NCBI GenBank assembly: GCA_017454905.1
Contig: JAFTCB010000056.1
Coordinates: forward strand, 1 to 38,372
Direction: 5' to 3'
Source of the DNA: Bacteroidales bacterium
GTDB lineage: Bacteria > Bacteroidota > Bacteroidia > Bacteroidales > UBA932
Length of the DNA stretch: 38,372 nt
Below are positions 1 to 8,612 of this stretch, in pieces. The notes beneath the pieces are model-generated. The model worked only from the letters and a program-made list of their open reading frames with translations, did not search any database and was not told the origin of the DNA. Each line of letters opens with the position of its first letter. Within the stretch, counting starts at the first letter, position 1. A program made the position numbers and the translations under genes.

Positions 1-91
1 AAAAATGATGCATACCTGCGCCTACCCGTTATGTGACTGTTTTAAGAAGAAAATGGTCAAAATTGGGGCATTATTTGGGGCACTAGAAACA
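1..91. other. left-edge stretch with no supported gene
   Basis: No gene can be supported here. One plus-strand frame stays open from the left edge to a stop at the end of the tRNA terminator, but it has no recognisable protein character. The only structure is a near-repeat of TTGGGGCA at 63-70 and 75-82, spaced 12 nt apart, just before the tRNA terminator. It could be the tail of an element that uses the tRNA gene as an insertion site, but nothing in the window proves this. Confidence 0.4.
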
Positions 92-125
92 AAAAACGCC
101 TCGCAGGTATCTGCAAAGGCGTTTT
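92..125 (-). terminator. Rho-independent terminator of tRNA-Asp
   Basis: AAAACGCCT and AGGCGTTTT form a 9-bp stem. A second short pairing, GCAG with CTGC, lies inside the loop. On the minus strand the stem is followed by a T-rich run (TTTTTTGTTTC). It sits 3-4 nt after the tRNA 3' end, so it most likely ends the tRNA transcript. The symmetrical A/T flanks could also make it work on the plus strand. Confidence 0.75.
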
Positions 126-128
126 AAG

Positions 129-203
129 CGGTGCGGACGAGGCTCGAACTCGCGACCTCCGGCGTGACAGGCCGGCATTCTAACCAAACTGAACTACCAC
201 ACC
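129..203 (-). tRNA. tRNA-Asp (anticodon GTC)
   Basis: The reverse complement folds into a full cloverleaf. The acceptor stem GGTGTGG pairs with CCGCACC (one G-T pair) and is followed by discriminator G. The anticodon stem CCGGC/GCCGG encloses loop CTGTCAC with anticodon GTC (bases 166-168), which reads Asp codons GAC and GAU. The T-arm contains GTTCGAGC. The CCA end is not encoded, so it must be added after transcription. Its promoter and terminator are both visible, so it is probably a single-gene transcript. Confidence 0.97.
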
Positions 204-233
204 AGTGATTCGTTTTCGTTGCGAATGCGGATG

Positions 234-264
234 CAAAGATAGCTACTTTTTGGAAAAGTGCAAA
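234..264 (-). promoter_or_regulatory. Bacteroidetes-type promoter for tRNA-Asp
   Basis: On the minus strand a TTTG -33 box (261-264) is separated by 19 nt from a perfect TAnnTTTG -7 box, TATCTTTG (234-241). This matches the known primary sigma-factor promoter of Bacteroidetes. Transcription should start near 228, leaving about 25 nt before the mature tRNA. Confidence 0.85.
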
Positions 265-321
265 CTTCTTTCTGAAAATTTTTATTGCGGGGCGTGAATT
301 GCCATTATATATGGTTGGCAA

Positions 322-353
322 CTTGTTTCTGACCGTAAAAAACACTAATTTTG
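322..353 (+). promoter_or_regulatory. Promoter of the polysaccharide export operon
   Basis: CTTG (322-325), a 20-nt spacer and TAATTTTG (346-353) fit the Bacteroidetes -33/-7 pattern with one mismatch in the -33 box. The predicted transcription start, near 358-360, lies downstream of the ATG at 355. It therefore excludes that start and supports the ATG at 391. Confidence 0.7.
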
Positions 354-390
354 CATGATTATATACTTTTGCATAATAATATTACAGAAT

Positions 391-2907
391 ATGAAAAGAA
401 TCGGTTTGATTGTATTCTTGCTCCTGTCTTGCGCTGCGCTTACTACTTATGCGCAGATGACGGATGATCAAGTGATGCAATATGTTCAGTCCGCCTATGC
501 TTCCGGAAAGACGGAAAATGAAATTGGACAGGAACTGCTTGCGTTGGGTGTGTCAACGGAGCAGATCATGCGTGTCAAGAACAATTTTCAGGAGCAGACA
601 GGTAGTTCTCTCAGCCAGGAAGGCTCTACTTTTGGCGAAGATGAAGGATATTCCCGCAGCGGATCGGACTCCGGGAAGACCAATCAGTTATGGGATTCCG
701 GAAACCGCGTCAAGCAGGATCGGAACAGCCGCCGTCTGTCGGTTACGGATGAGAATAGAGACCGCGGCTCCTACGAACTCCGGCTCCGGGAATTGAACAA
801 GAGGAACCAGTCGGAGGCAGAAGGGGGAGAAGAACTTCCGGAGGAAATGAAGATTTTCGGCCATGATATCTTCAATGGCCGCTACATGTCCTTTGAGCCG
901 AATGAGAATCTGGCCACGCCTGCGAACTATCAGCTCGGCCCTGGAGACCAGCTGTTGATAGAGATTTTCGGATATAGCGAAGCATCATATTCCAAAACCA
1001 TTTCTCCGGAGGGTTCGATCAGCATCAGCGGAATCGGTCAGGTGCAGATCGGCGGCTTGACAATCAAGGAAGCTTCAGATAAGATCCGTAGGGCGTTGAT
1101 GTCCAAGTATGCTGGTATCGGCGGAAGTTCCCCGAATACTACCGTCAGCATTACCCTGAGGCAGTTCCGGACCATCCAGGTGAATATTGTCGGCGAAGTC
1201 CAGACGCCCGGCACCTATCGGGTTTCTCCTTTCTCGACCGTGCTGAATGCGCTTCATGCGGCCGGCGGCGTCACGGAGGCCGGAACCCTGCGTTCCATCA
1301 AGGTGATCCGGGGCGGTGAAACGAAGCTGGTCGATATCTACGGTTACCTCCTGGAGGGCCGTTCGGACAGTGATATGGTCCTGAAAGAGGGGGATGTCGT
1401 GCTGGCGCAGCCCTATGATAACCTGGTGCTTGTTTCCGGAAACGTCAAGCGCCCGATGTTCTATGAGATAAAGGATGGAGAAACGCTGACCCAGGTGCTG
1501 GAATACGCCGGAGGCTTCTCCAACAAGGCCTATCAGGAAGATTTCCGGGTCATCCGCCCGACCGGTGCCGAGCGCCAGATCTACACCGTCAAGAAAGCAG
1601 ACGCACCTTCTTTCGTCATGACTGACGGGGATGAGGTTTTCGTGGACGAAACCATGGAGCGCTTTGCCAACAAGGTGGAAATCAAGGGCGCCGTTTTCCG
1701 TCCGGGCATGTATGAACTGGGCGGGGACATCGCTACGGTCCGCCAGTTGGTCCGGATTGCCGGCGGCCCGAAAGAAGATGCCTTCACGGGACGGGCCGTC
1801 CTGGTCCGCGAGAAGGAGGATCTGACCTATGAGACCCTTTCCGTCGACCTGGCCGGCATCCTGGCGGGCAAGGCGGATGATGTCCTGCTTCGCAAGAATG
1901 ATATCCTGACCATCTCCAGCCAGAAAGAGTTGAATGATCAGGGGATCCTGACCATCAACGGTTATGTGATGAGCCCCGGAGTATTCCCTTATGCGGACAA
2001 TATGACTGTCGAAGACCTGATCCTGCTGGCCGGGGGCCTGATGGACGGTGCCTCCCTTTCGCGGGTTGACATTGCCCGGCGGGTGCTGGATCCTTACAGC
2101 ATGATGCCGAAAGATTCTATTGGAGAGACCTACAGCTTTGCCTTGAAAGATGGTCTGGCCGTCGACGGCGGCGAGCGCTTCCTGCTCCAGCCTTACGATG
2201 TTGTATCCGTACGCAGGAGCCCGGCATACCGGGCGCAGAAATTCGTGAAGATTGAAGGTGAAGTGGCCTTCCCGGGCGAGTATGTCCTGTTGAGCGAAGG
2301 AGAGCGTTTGTCGGATGTCGTGCGTCGTGCCGGCGGTCCTACGCAGCAGGCGTTCCTGCAGGGAGGCATGCTCTCCCGCGTTATGAGCGAGGAAGAAAAG
2401 AACCTGCAGGCGGCCAAAGAGAAAATGCTTAAAGCCGGAACCGGCCGGGGCGTTTCTTCCATTGGCCAGATTTCCGGAGATGAGTTTACCGTAGCTATCG
2501 ATCTGGACAAGGCCGTGGCCCGTCCCGGGTCCGATTATGACCTGATCCTTCGCGAAGGGGACCGCATCTATGTGCCGGAAAAACTCAGCACGGTCAAGAT
2601 CAGCGGCGATGTCCTGTACCCGAATACCGTCATCTATGTTCCGGGGCAGGGCGTCCGTTACTACATCAACAATGCGGGCGGCTATGGTGTCGGAGCCAAG
2701 AAGAGCAAGACCTACATTGTCTATATGAACGGCAAGGTGATGCCGGCAAGTTCCGGAAATGCTACGATCGAGCCGGGATGCGAGATCGTGGTCCCGCAGC
2801 GAACGGCGACTTTCGCCACATCTTTGTCTCAGGTGATGGCGATGACTTCCACTTTCACTTCCATGACGACGATGGTCGCCACGTTGCTTAATCTGTTTAA
2901 ACGATAA
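391..2907 (+). CDS. Wza-like outer-membrane polysaccharide export protein with SLBB repeats
   Basis: Predicted outer-membrane channel for exporting capsular or exopolysaccharide. From the ATG at 391 it has 838 residues. An N-terminal signal peptide ends either at a lipobox-like LLSC (residues 12-15) or after TYA before Q22. A polysaccharide export domain starts near residue 174 (YQLGPGDQLLIEIFGY). About six SLBB-type repeats follow, starting near residues 260, 344, 427, 517, 617 and 733, each with a G-x-V-x-x-P-G-x-Y-like core and an AGG turn. The C-terminus is a hydrophobic helix rich in Met, Thr and Ser, as expected for a Wza-type pore helix. Family members in Bacteroidetes are often this long because of repeated SLBB domains. 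An earlier ATG at 355 lies upstream of the predicted transcription start, so it was not used. The next gene overlaps its stop codon by one base, so the two are co-transcribed. Confidence 0.9.
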   Translation: MKRIGLIVFLLLSCAALTTYAQMTDDQVMQYVQSAYASGKTENEIGQELLALGVSTEQIMRVKNNFQEQTGSSLSQEGSTFGEDEGYSRSGSDSGKTNQLWDSGNRVKQDRNSRRLSVTDENRDRGSYELRLRELNKRNQSEAEGGEELPEEMKIFGHDIFNGRYMSFEPNENLATPANYQLGPGDQLLIEIFGYSEASYSKTISPEGSISISGIGQVQIGGLTIKEASDKIRRALMSKYAGIGGSSPNTTVSITLRQFRTIQVNIVGEVQTPGTYRVSPFSTVLNALHAAGGVTEAGTLRSIKVIRGGETKLVDIYGYLLEGRSDSDMVLKEGDVVLAQPYDNLVLVSGNVKRPMFYEIKDGETLTQVLEYAGGFSNKAYQEDFRVIRPTGAERQIYTVKKADAPSFVMTDGDEVFVDETMERFANKVEIKGAVFRPGMYELGGDIATVRQLVRIAGGPKEDAFTGRAVLVREKEDLTYETLSVDLAGILAGKADDVLLRKNDILTISSQKELNDQGILTINGYVMSPGVFPYADNMTVEDLILLAGGLMDGASLSRVDIARRVLDPYSMMPKDSIGETYSFALKDGLAVDGGERFLLQPYDVVSVRRSPAYRAQKFVKIEGEVAFPGEYVLLSEGERLSDVVRRAGGPTQQAFLQGGMLSRVMSEEEKNLQAAKEKMLKAGTGRGVSSIGQISGDEFTVAIDLDKAVARPGSDYDLILREGDRIYVPEKLSTVKISGDVLYPNTVIYVPGQGVRYYINNAGGYGVGAKKSKTYIVYMNGKVMPASSGNATIEPGCEIVVPQRTATFATSLSQVMAMTSTFTSMTTMVATLLNLFKR

Positions 2908-4079
2908 TGGAGATGGAAACCCAAGAGAATAAAGTGGTAGAATTTGACGGAATTGATTTCCGGGCTTTGTTCCGGAAGTTGATTGATAACTGGAAGGTTA
3001 TTCTGAAGTGGTGCGGCGTCGCTGTCGTGTTGGCTCTGATTGCCGGATTCAGCATTCCCAAAGAGTATACCGTTACTTCCCGTATGGCTTTGGAGTCTTC
3101 ATCCGGCGGGGGCGGGGGAACTTTGAGTTCCTTGGCCGGGCTTGCCGGTATCAATTTGGGATCCTTGACCAGCTCTTCCGATATGATGTCACCGGATCTG
3201 TATCCCGAGGTTTTAAACTCCACCCCTTTTGTCCTTGAGTTGTTCCCGAAAACGGTTTCATTTGAGGACAAGAAAGGGAAACAGGAGATGACTTACTATG
3301 AGTTTATCCGGGATCATACGCATAAACCGTGGTGGAACAAAGTTCTCCATGCTCCTTCCAGTTTGCTGGGTTGGTTTCTGGGCCTTTTCAGCCGTCATGA
3401 AAAAGAAGCAGATGCAGAAAAACCTTCATCCCTGGCAAATCTGGCCTCAATTGATCCCGCGCATTTAGATATGGAGCAAGTGGGAGTTGCTGAAGAGATG
3501 AGACGTCGTATTATCTGGTCCGTGGATAAGAAGACTTCCGTGATCCGTCTGGCTGTCAAAGCCCAGAATCCGGATGTTGCGGAGCAAATGTGCGCTGAAG
3601 TTATTACTCTTCTTCAGAAATATCTGACGGATTATCGGACGGAAAAGGCCCGCCGGGATCTTGCTTATTATGAGCAACTCTATGACGAAGCCAAAGCAGA
3701 TTACTACCAGGCTCAGCAGAAATACGCGAACTACCAGGACCGTAATCAAAGCATTATCTCCCAGCGGGGGAAGTCTGATCAGGAGCGACTGAGAAACGAG
3801 ATGTCCTTGGCTTTTTCATTGTATAACTCCTGTGCCCAGCAAGTTCAGACCGGTAAAGCGAAACTTCAGTTGGCGACTCCGGTTTTCACTGTCATAGATC
3901 CCCCTCAGTACCCCTATTTCGGAAAACCGAGGAAGATTACCATTTTATTCCTTTTTGTCTTCTTCGCTGCCATCCTGTCCTGCCTCTGGATTCTCTGGGG
4001 CCATGATGCCATCGCTTCGCTTCGCAAGGAGGACAAGAAAGAGCAGGAAACTGTAGAAGAAGACGGTTCCCAGGCCTAG
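2907..4079 (+). CDS. Wzz-like polysaccharide chain-length determinant / copolymerase
   Basis: Inner-membrane protein of 390 residues that probably sets polysaccharide chain length and partners the upstream Wza-like channel. It shows the Wzz plan: a short cytoplasmic N-terminus, a first membrane helix around residues 31-49 ([18 protein letters not shown]), a large periplasmic part with a long helical stretch rich in Tyr, Gln and Ala around 245-290, a Pro-rich segment ([13 protein letters not shown]), and a second membrane helix near 343-363. The C-terminus is short and charged and has no tyrosine-kinase domain, so any BY-kinase must be encoded elsewhere. The ATG overlaps the upstream TAA by one base; a second ATG at 2913 is also possible. 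Its base composition is visibly lower in GC than that of the next gene. Confidence 0.85.
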   Translation: MEMETQENKVVEFDGIDFRALFRKLIDNWKVILKWCGVAVVLALIAGFSIPKEYTVTSRMALESSSGGGGGTLSSLAGLAGINLGSLTSSSDMMSPDLYPEVLNSTPFVLELFPKTVSFEDKKGKQEMTYYEFIRDHTHKPWWNKVLHAPSSLLGWFLGLFSRHEKEADAEKPSSLANLASIDPAHLDMEQVGVAEEMRRRIIWSVDKKTSVIRLAVKAQNPDVAEQMCAEVITLLQKYLTDYRTEKARRDLAYYEQLYDEAKADYYQAQQKYANYQDRNQSIISQRGKSDQERLRNEMSLAFSLYNSCAQQVQTGKAKLQLATPVFTVIDPPQYPYFGKPRKITILFLFVFFAAILSCLWILWGHDAIASLRKEDKKEQETVEEDGSQA

Positions 4080-4082
4080 CTC

Positions 4083-6872
4083 GTGGAAGAATACATCGAA
4101 ATCAAAGGTGCCAGGGTCAACAATCTCAAGAATCTGACCCTGCGGATTCCCCGCGGAAAGTTTGTCGTGATTACGGGCATTTCCGGTTCGGGGAAGTCTT
4201 CGCTTGCCTTTGACACGCTGTACGCCGAGGGGCAGCGCCGCTTCTCGGAGAGCCTTTCCTCCTATGCGCGCCAGTTCCTCGGGCGCATGACGAAGCCGGA
4301 TGTTGACAGCATCGACGGCGTCCCTCCGGCCATTGCCATCGAGCAGAAAGTCACCACGCGCAATCCGCGCTCTACCGTCGCGACCACCACGGAAATCTAT
4401 GATTTCATGCGGCTGGTCTATGCCCGGATCGGCCGGACCTATTCCCCGGTTAGCGGCCGGGAGGTGCGCCGGGATGGCGTCCAGGACGTCATGGCATGGC
4501 TGGAACGCTCCGCTCCCGGGACGTTCTACATCCTGGCGGACCTGAAATGGGAGCAGAGGCAGGACCGGGTAGAAACGCTCCTCCAACTGAAGGAAGACGG
4601 CTACAACCGCCTGTTTGTCAGCGGCGAACCGCTCAAGATAGATGACGCCCTGCAGCGCGGGGCGGATCAGTTGTCCGACGCCTGGCTGCTGGTAGACCGG
4701 GCCCGTTTGTCCGGCGCCCCCGCCGGAGATACCCGGACGCGCTTGCTGGCTTCCGTGGCGGATGCTTTTTCCCGGGGGGACGGGACGATGGCCGTTGCCC
4801 CGGAAAATAAAGAAAGGCAATTGTTCTGCAGCCGCTTCGAACTCGACGGCATCACTTTCCGGGAGCCGGACGAGTATCTGTTCAGTTTTAATTCGCCGCT
4901 GGGAGCTTGCCAGACCTGCGGCGGCCTGGGCAAGATCATCGGCATCAGCGAGGATCTCGTGATTCCCGACAAGACCAAGAGCATCTACGACGGAGCCATC
5001 GCCTGCTGGCGCGGCGAGAAGATGAGCTGGTTCAAGGATATGCTGGTGGCTGAGGCTGACCATTACGGGATTCCCATTTTCGAACCTTACTGCAACCTTC
5101 CCCGCGAAGCGAAAGACCTGATCTGGAATACGAAATACGTCGAAGGCGAACCGCATACCTTCGTGGGTATCAATGATTTCTTCGCCTGGGTCGAAACCCA
5201 GCGCTACAAGATCCAGTATAAGTACATGCTCAGCCGTTTCAGCGGCCGGGCGACGTGCACGGCCTGCGGCGGCAGCCGCCTGCGCCGGGAAGCGCTCTGG
5301 GTGAAGGTCGGCGGCAAGAACATCCATGAAGTCCTGACGATGAACGTGGAGGAGGCCCTGGCTTTCTTCACGGAACTCGACCTGTCGGACACCGAACGGA
5401 GCATTGTCACGGATCCGTTCGCGGAAATCATTTCCCGCCTGCAGTGCATCATGGATGTCGGACTGGGCTATCTGACCCTGGACCGCGCCTGCAATACGCT
5501 GTCCGGCGGCGAGAGCCAGCGGATCAACCTCGTGACGGCGCTGGGCTCCAGCCTGGTGGGGTCGATGTACATCCTGGATGAGCCCAGCATCGGCCTGCAT
5601 CCACGCGATACGGAGCGCCTGATCAGTGTCCTGCGCCGGCTGCGGGACATCGGGAACACGGTCATCGTCGTGGAGCACGATGAGGAAATCATCCGTGCTG
5701 CCGACCTGCTGATCGACATGGGGCCGCTGGCCGGGGTGCATGGCGGCGAGGTGGTCTTTCAGGGACGGGCCGGCCAGGCACGACCTGCGGAGGCGGCGCG
5801 CTCCCTGACCCTCCAATATCTGCAGGGCGGTACACTCCGCTACCAGCGGGAAAAACGTTCCTGGCAATACAGCATCGTCGTAGAAGGCGCGCTGGAACAC
5901 AATCTCAAAGACATCGACGTGCGCTTCCCCCTCGGGGTGCTGACCGTCGTCACCGGCGTGTCCGGTTCCGGCAAATCCTCCCTGGTAGGCGATATCCTCT
6001 ATCCCGCCCTGTACCGCCGCATCCATGATGCCGGCGACCAGCCCGGTACGCACCGCGGCCTCTCGGGCAACCTGGACCGTATCACCCGGGTAGAGTATGT
6101 GGACCAGAATCCCATCGGGCGCAGTTCCCGCTCCAATGCCGTGACCTACCTGAAGGCGTACGATGCCATCCGCAAACTGATGGCCGCCCAGCAGGCCGCC
6201 AGGATTGCAGGCTTCACGGCCAATCATTTCTCCTTCAATACGGATGGCGGACGCTGTCCGGAATGCCAGGGAGAGGGTGTCGTGCGGATCGGGATGCAGT
6301 TCATGGCGGATGTCGAGATGGTCTGCGAAGAGTGCGGCGGCAAACGCTTCCGTCCCGAAGTCCTGGAGGTCCGCTACCGGGAGAAGAATATCGACGACAT
6401 TCTCAACATGAGCGTCGACGAGGCCGTGGAGTTCTTCGCCGCCGGCCCGGAGGAAGAGGCCCGGACGGTTGCTGCGCTGCTGCAGCCCCTGCAGGATGTC
6501 GGTCTGGGGTATATCAAGTTGGGACAGAGCAGCTCCACCCTTTCCGGCGGTGAGAGCCAGCGCATCAAACTGGCCTACTTCCTTTCCCTGAGCAAGGGGA
6601 AATCCAAGGCGGAGCGCATCCTCTTCCTGTTCGATGAGCCGACGACCGGCCTGCATTTCTTCGATGTGGAGAAACTACTGCAGAGTTTCGATGCGCTGCT
6701 GGCTGCGGGACACTCCCTTGTCGTTGTCGAACACAACGTCGATGTGATTCGTGCCGCGGACTGGGTGATCGACCTGGGACCGGATGCGGGAGACCGGGGA
6801 GGCCGGGTGGTCTTCGAGGGGACCCCCGAAGATCTCAAGCAAGCTGATACCTTCACAGCCAGATACTTATGA
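4083..6872 (+). CDS. uvrA: Excinuclease ABC subunit A (UvrA)
   Basis: DNA-damage sensor of nucleotide excision repair: a dimeric ABC-type ATPase that loads UvrB at lesions. The protein has 929 residues, close to the usual 940. It has two ATPase modules: Walker A GISGSGKS at 32-39 and GVSGSGKS near 625, with signature motifs LSGGESQR near 474 and 820, each followed by a DEP Walker B. Zinc-binding CxxCGG elements are present in the first half (CQTCGG, CTACGG) and in the second (CPECQGEG...CEECGGKRF). The segment after ARIG reads TYSPVSG rather than a cysteine pair, as I recall for Bacteroidetes homologues. The start is GTG at 4083, only 3 nt after the wzz stop, and the stop overlaps the next gene in ATGA. 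It is thus embedded in a polysaccharide operon, an unusual place for uvrA. Bacteroidetes often carry more than one UvrA, so this may be a paralogue. Confidence 0.95.
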   Translation: MEEYIEIKGARVNNLKNLTLRIPRGKFVVITGISGSGKSSLAFDTLYAEGQRRFSESLSSYARQFLGRMTKPDVDSIDGVPPAIAIEQKVTTRNPRSTVATTTEIYDFMRLVYARIGRTYSPVSGREVRRDGVQDVMAWLERSAPGTFYILADLKWEQRQDRVETLLQLKEDGYNRLFVSGEPLKIDDALQRGADQLSDAWLLVDRARLSGAPAGDTRTRLLASVADAFSRGDGTMAVAPENKERQLFCSRFELDGITFREPDEYLFSFNSPLGACQTCGGLGKIIGISEDLVIPDKTKSIYDGAIACWRGEKMSWFKDMLVAEADHYGIPIFEPYCNLPREAKDLIWNTKYVEGEPHTFVGINDFFAWVETQRYKIQYKYMLSRFSGRATCTACGGSRLRREALWVKVGGKNIHEVLTMNVEEALAFFTELDLSDTERSIVTDPFAEIISRLQCIMDVGLGYLTLDRACNTLSGGESQRINLVTALGSSLVGSMYILDEPSIGLHPRDTERLISVLRRLRDIGNTVIVVEHDEEIIRAADLLIDMGPLAGVHGGEVVFQGRAGQARPAEAARSLTLQYLQGGTLRYQREKRSWQYSIVVEGALEHNLKDIDVRFPLGVLTVVTGVSGSGKSSLVGDILYPALYRRIHDAGDQPGTHRGLSGNLDRITRVEYVDQNPIGRSSRSNAVTYLKAYDAIRKLMAAQQAARIAGFTANHFSFNTDGGRCPECQGEGVVRIGMQFMADVEMVCEECGGKRFRPEVLEVRYREKNIDDILNMSVDEAVEFFAAGPEEEARTVAALLQPLQDVGLGYIKLGQSSSTLSGGESQRIKLAYFLSLSKGKSKAERILFLFDEPTTGLHFFDVEKLLQSFDALLAAGHSLVVVEHNVDVIRAADWVIDLGPDAGDRGGRVVFEGTPEDLKQADTFTARYL

Positions 6873-7705
6873 AAAAGATTGCCGCTCTCACGATGGTCCG
6901 TAATGATGACTTCTACCTGCGCAGGTGGGTAGCGTATTACGGTGCCCAGCTCGGCAAGGAGAATCTGTATATTTTCTTTGATGGTATGGACCAGGTGATT
7001 GCGCCTTTCTGTGAAGGGACGCATGCGGCGTTGCATGAAAAGATCGGCACGCAGGTCGTTTCCGCGGAGAAAGGGCGGTTGAAGTTCCTGTCGGACCAGG
7101 CGGCAGCGTTGCTGAACCGCGGCTATGACCTGGTGATCGGCGTGGATGCCGACGAGTTTGTGGTGGTGGACCCCAGGCTGGGACTGTCGCTCCCGGAGTA
7201 TCTGTCCCGGCAGCGGATCGGTACCTCGCTCTCTGCGCTGGGACTGGATTTCGGCCAGAAATTAGGTGAAGAACCGGATATCACGGAGGCCGTACCCTTC
7301 CTGCAGCAACGCCATTATGCCCAGATCGGGACGCGCTATACCAAACCCTCGGTCGTCGCCAGGCCCTGTGTCTGGGGATCCGGCTTCCACCGGATCAAAG
7401 GACATAATTTCCATATCGGGAAGGACTTGTACCTGCTGCATTTCGGCTATTTTGACATGAAGCGCCTGCAGGACCGCTTCCAGGATGCCGACCGGCTCAG
7501 CCAGGGCTGGGGAGCGCACATGCAGAAACGTGCGCGCACCATCCGCTATGTCACGGATCTTCCGGCGCGGGACTTCGACCGCTGGACGCGGTTTGCCCGC
7601 ATCTGCCAGACGCTCTGCCGTCCGCCGTATGCCTGGAACAAGCCGGCGATGTTTGAACTGAGAATCGTGGTCCGTATTCCGGAACGCTTCCGGAATATCG
7701 TCTAA
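6869..7705 (+). CDS. Glycosyltransferase family 2-type protein
   Basis: Predicted cytoplasmic glycosyltransferase of 278 residues. The N-terminus [20 protein letters not shown], followed by YYGAQLGKENLYIFFDGMD, is typical of the Glyco_tranf_2_4 group. These enzymes have an 'MVRNE..fL..Wv.yh..lG' opening and a metal-binding DxD: here VDADEF at about residues 92-97. The middle contains a GSGFHRIKGHNF segment with histidines. Acceptor and donor sugars cannot be told from the sequence. Its ATG overlaps the uvrA TGA by 4 nt, so it belongs to the same transcript. Its stop overlaps the stop of the convergent GT14 gene. It probably decorates a surface polysaccharide or lipid-linked glycan. Confidence 0.75.
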   Translation: MKKIAALTMVRNDDFYLRRWVAYYGAQLGKENLYIFFDGMDQVIAPFCEGTHAALHEKIGTQVVSAEKGRLKFLSDQAAALLNRGYDLVIGVDADEFVVVDPRLGLSLPEYLSRQRIGTSLSALGLDFGQKLGEEPDITEAVPFLQQRHYAQIGTRYTKPSVVARPCVWGSGFHRIKGHNFHIGKDLYLLHFGYFDMKRLQDRFQDADRLSQGWGAHMQKRARTIRYVTDLPARDFDRWTRFARICQTLCRPPYAWNKPAMFELRIVVRIPERFRNIV

Positions 7706-8592
7706 TCCCGCTTCAGTTGTCGGAAGAGCCGGTCGATGATCCGGCCGTCCACCCTTTCGTCGAATTTCCGGGCCCACAGGTGCGGCTCGCGCATCAGCAA
7801 GTCCCAGTCCTCCTCGCGGAACACCCAGGGATGCCGGATACTCTCTCCCCGGGTCCAGTCAATGAAACGCATGTTCGCCGTGTTGTGGATGTCCTGGTTC
7901 TGGATGTGCTCCCCGGCATCCTGGAGCCGCTCCCGGAAGGGGGAATTCCAGATGACGGTAGCCAGGAAGACTTCGTCCGGCGTGTTGGTATGCCGGAAGA
8001 CCTTCTCCAGCCATTCTTTCTGTGAAAGCACATATTCCGCGCAGGCATGCGTGATGCTGAACCACTGCGAGGCAAAGCGGAAATCAATGCCCCGGTTGAT
8101 CCGGATCCCCAGCAGCATCTGCAGGCCTTTGGCAATGTTGTTGGCCAGGTTGGGCAGGAAGCTGCCGGCTCCTTCAGGGAAGAGGGTGAAATAGCGGAAC
8201 CGGTTTTTCGTCGTCGGCTTGAACTGCCAGTAGTTCAGGAATTCCTTCCCCGGGTGCTCCTCGAAGAAGGCATGGATCTCGTCCTGTGTCTTGATCGGGA
8301 GATCCATCCCGCTCAGCAGATGATAGAAGGCATAGTGCCCGGGCAGGGCGGCCTCCAGCAGGGCCAGTTCGGCACGCATGATGCTGACTCCGCCCCAGTG
8401 GACGGCAATCCTTGGCTCGACGGAATGCACGGCGGAATGGCTGCAGCATCCGGCGAGGGCCTCCGGCCCGAAATCAGCCTTGCGGTCGATGTGGACGAAG
8501 ATGTCATTGCGCGGATCGTCCAACAGGGAGAGTAGTTTCTTGAGCTGGCCGGGGTTGCAGTGCGCGAGAATGAGATAGGCGTGGCGGTTCAT
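7702..8592 (-). CDS. GT14-type beta-1,6-N-acetylglucosaminyltransferase-like protein
   Basis: Protein of 296 residues resembling the core-2/I-branching enzyme family (GT14). Visible marks are the N-terminal AYLILAHCNPGQLKKLLSLL, then DIFVHIDRKADF, the central YAFYHLLSGMDLPIKTQDEI and FASQWFSITHACAEYVL, and a late TPDEVFLATVIWNSPF. In bacteria these proteins transfer sugars onto surface glycans; the actual donor and acceptor are unknown. A perfect -7 box (TATCTTTG) ends 5 nt before the ATG, which supports this start and suggests a leaderless mRNA. The gene converges on the family-2 glycosyltransferase, and their stop codons share two bases (CTAA, 7702-7705). Confidence 0.82.
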   Translation of the reverse strand: MNRHAYLILAHCNPGQLKKLLSLLDDPRNDIFVHIDRKADFGPEALAGCCSHSAVHSVEPRIAVHWGGVSIMRAELALLEAALPGHYAFYHLLSGMDLPIKTQDEIHAFFEEHPGKEFLNYWQFKPTTKNRFRYFTLFPEGAGSFLPNLANNIAKGLQMLLGIRINRGIDFRFASQWFSITHACAEYVLSQKEWLEKVFRHTNTPDEVFLATVIWNSPFRERLQDAGEHIQNQDIHNTANMRFIDWTRGESIRHPWVFREEDWDLLMREPHLWARKFDERVDGRIIDRLFRQLKRD

Positions 8593-8597
8593 CTGGA

Positions 8598-8605
8598 CAA
8601 AGATA
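8598..8605 (-). promoter_or_regulatory. -7 promoter box immediately before the GT14 gene
   Basis: TATCTTTG on the minus strand matches TAnnTTTG exactly and ends 5 nt before the ATG at 8592. No convincing -33 TTTG is seen at the expected spacing. Transcription would begin at or next to the start codon. Confidence 0.55.
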
Positions 8606-8612
8606 CGCTTTT

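Noticed and set aside
124-345. 73-codon minus-strand frame
   Set aside because: It contains the tRNA-Asp gene and its promoter, so it is not protein coding.
355-390. Earlier start of the Wza-like protein
   Set aside because: It lies upstream of the predicted transcription start and puts 12 hydrophobic residues before a normal signal peptide.
3945-6656. 903-codon open frame on the minus strand opposite uvrA
   Set aside because: It is antisense to a gene with full UvrA motifs; its protein is rich in Arg, Gly, His and Gln without domain character. Long antisense frames are expected in GC-rich coding DNA.
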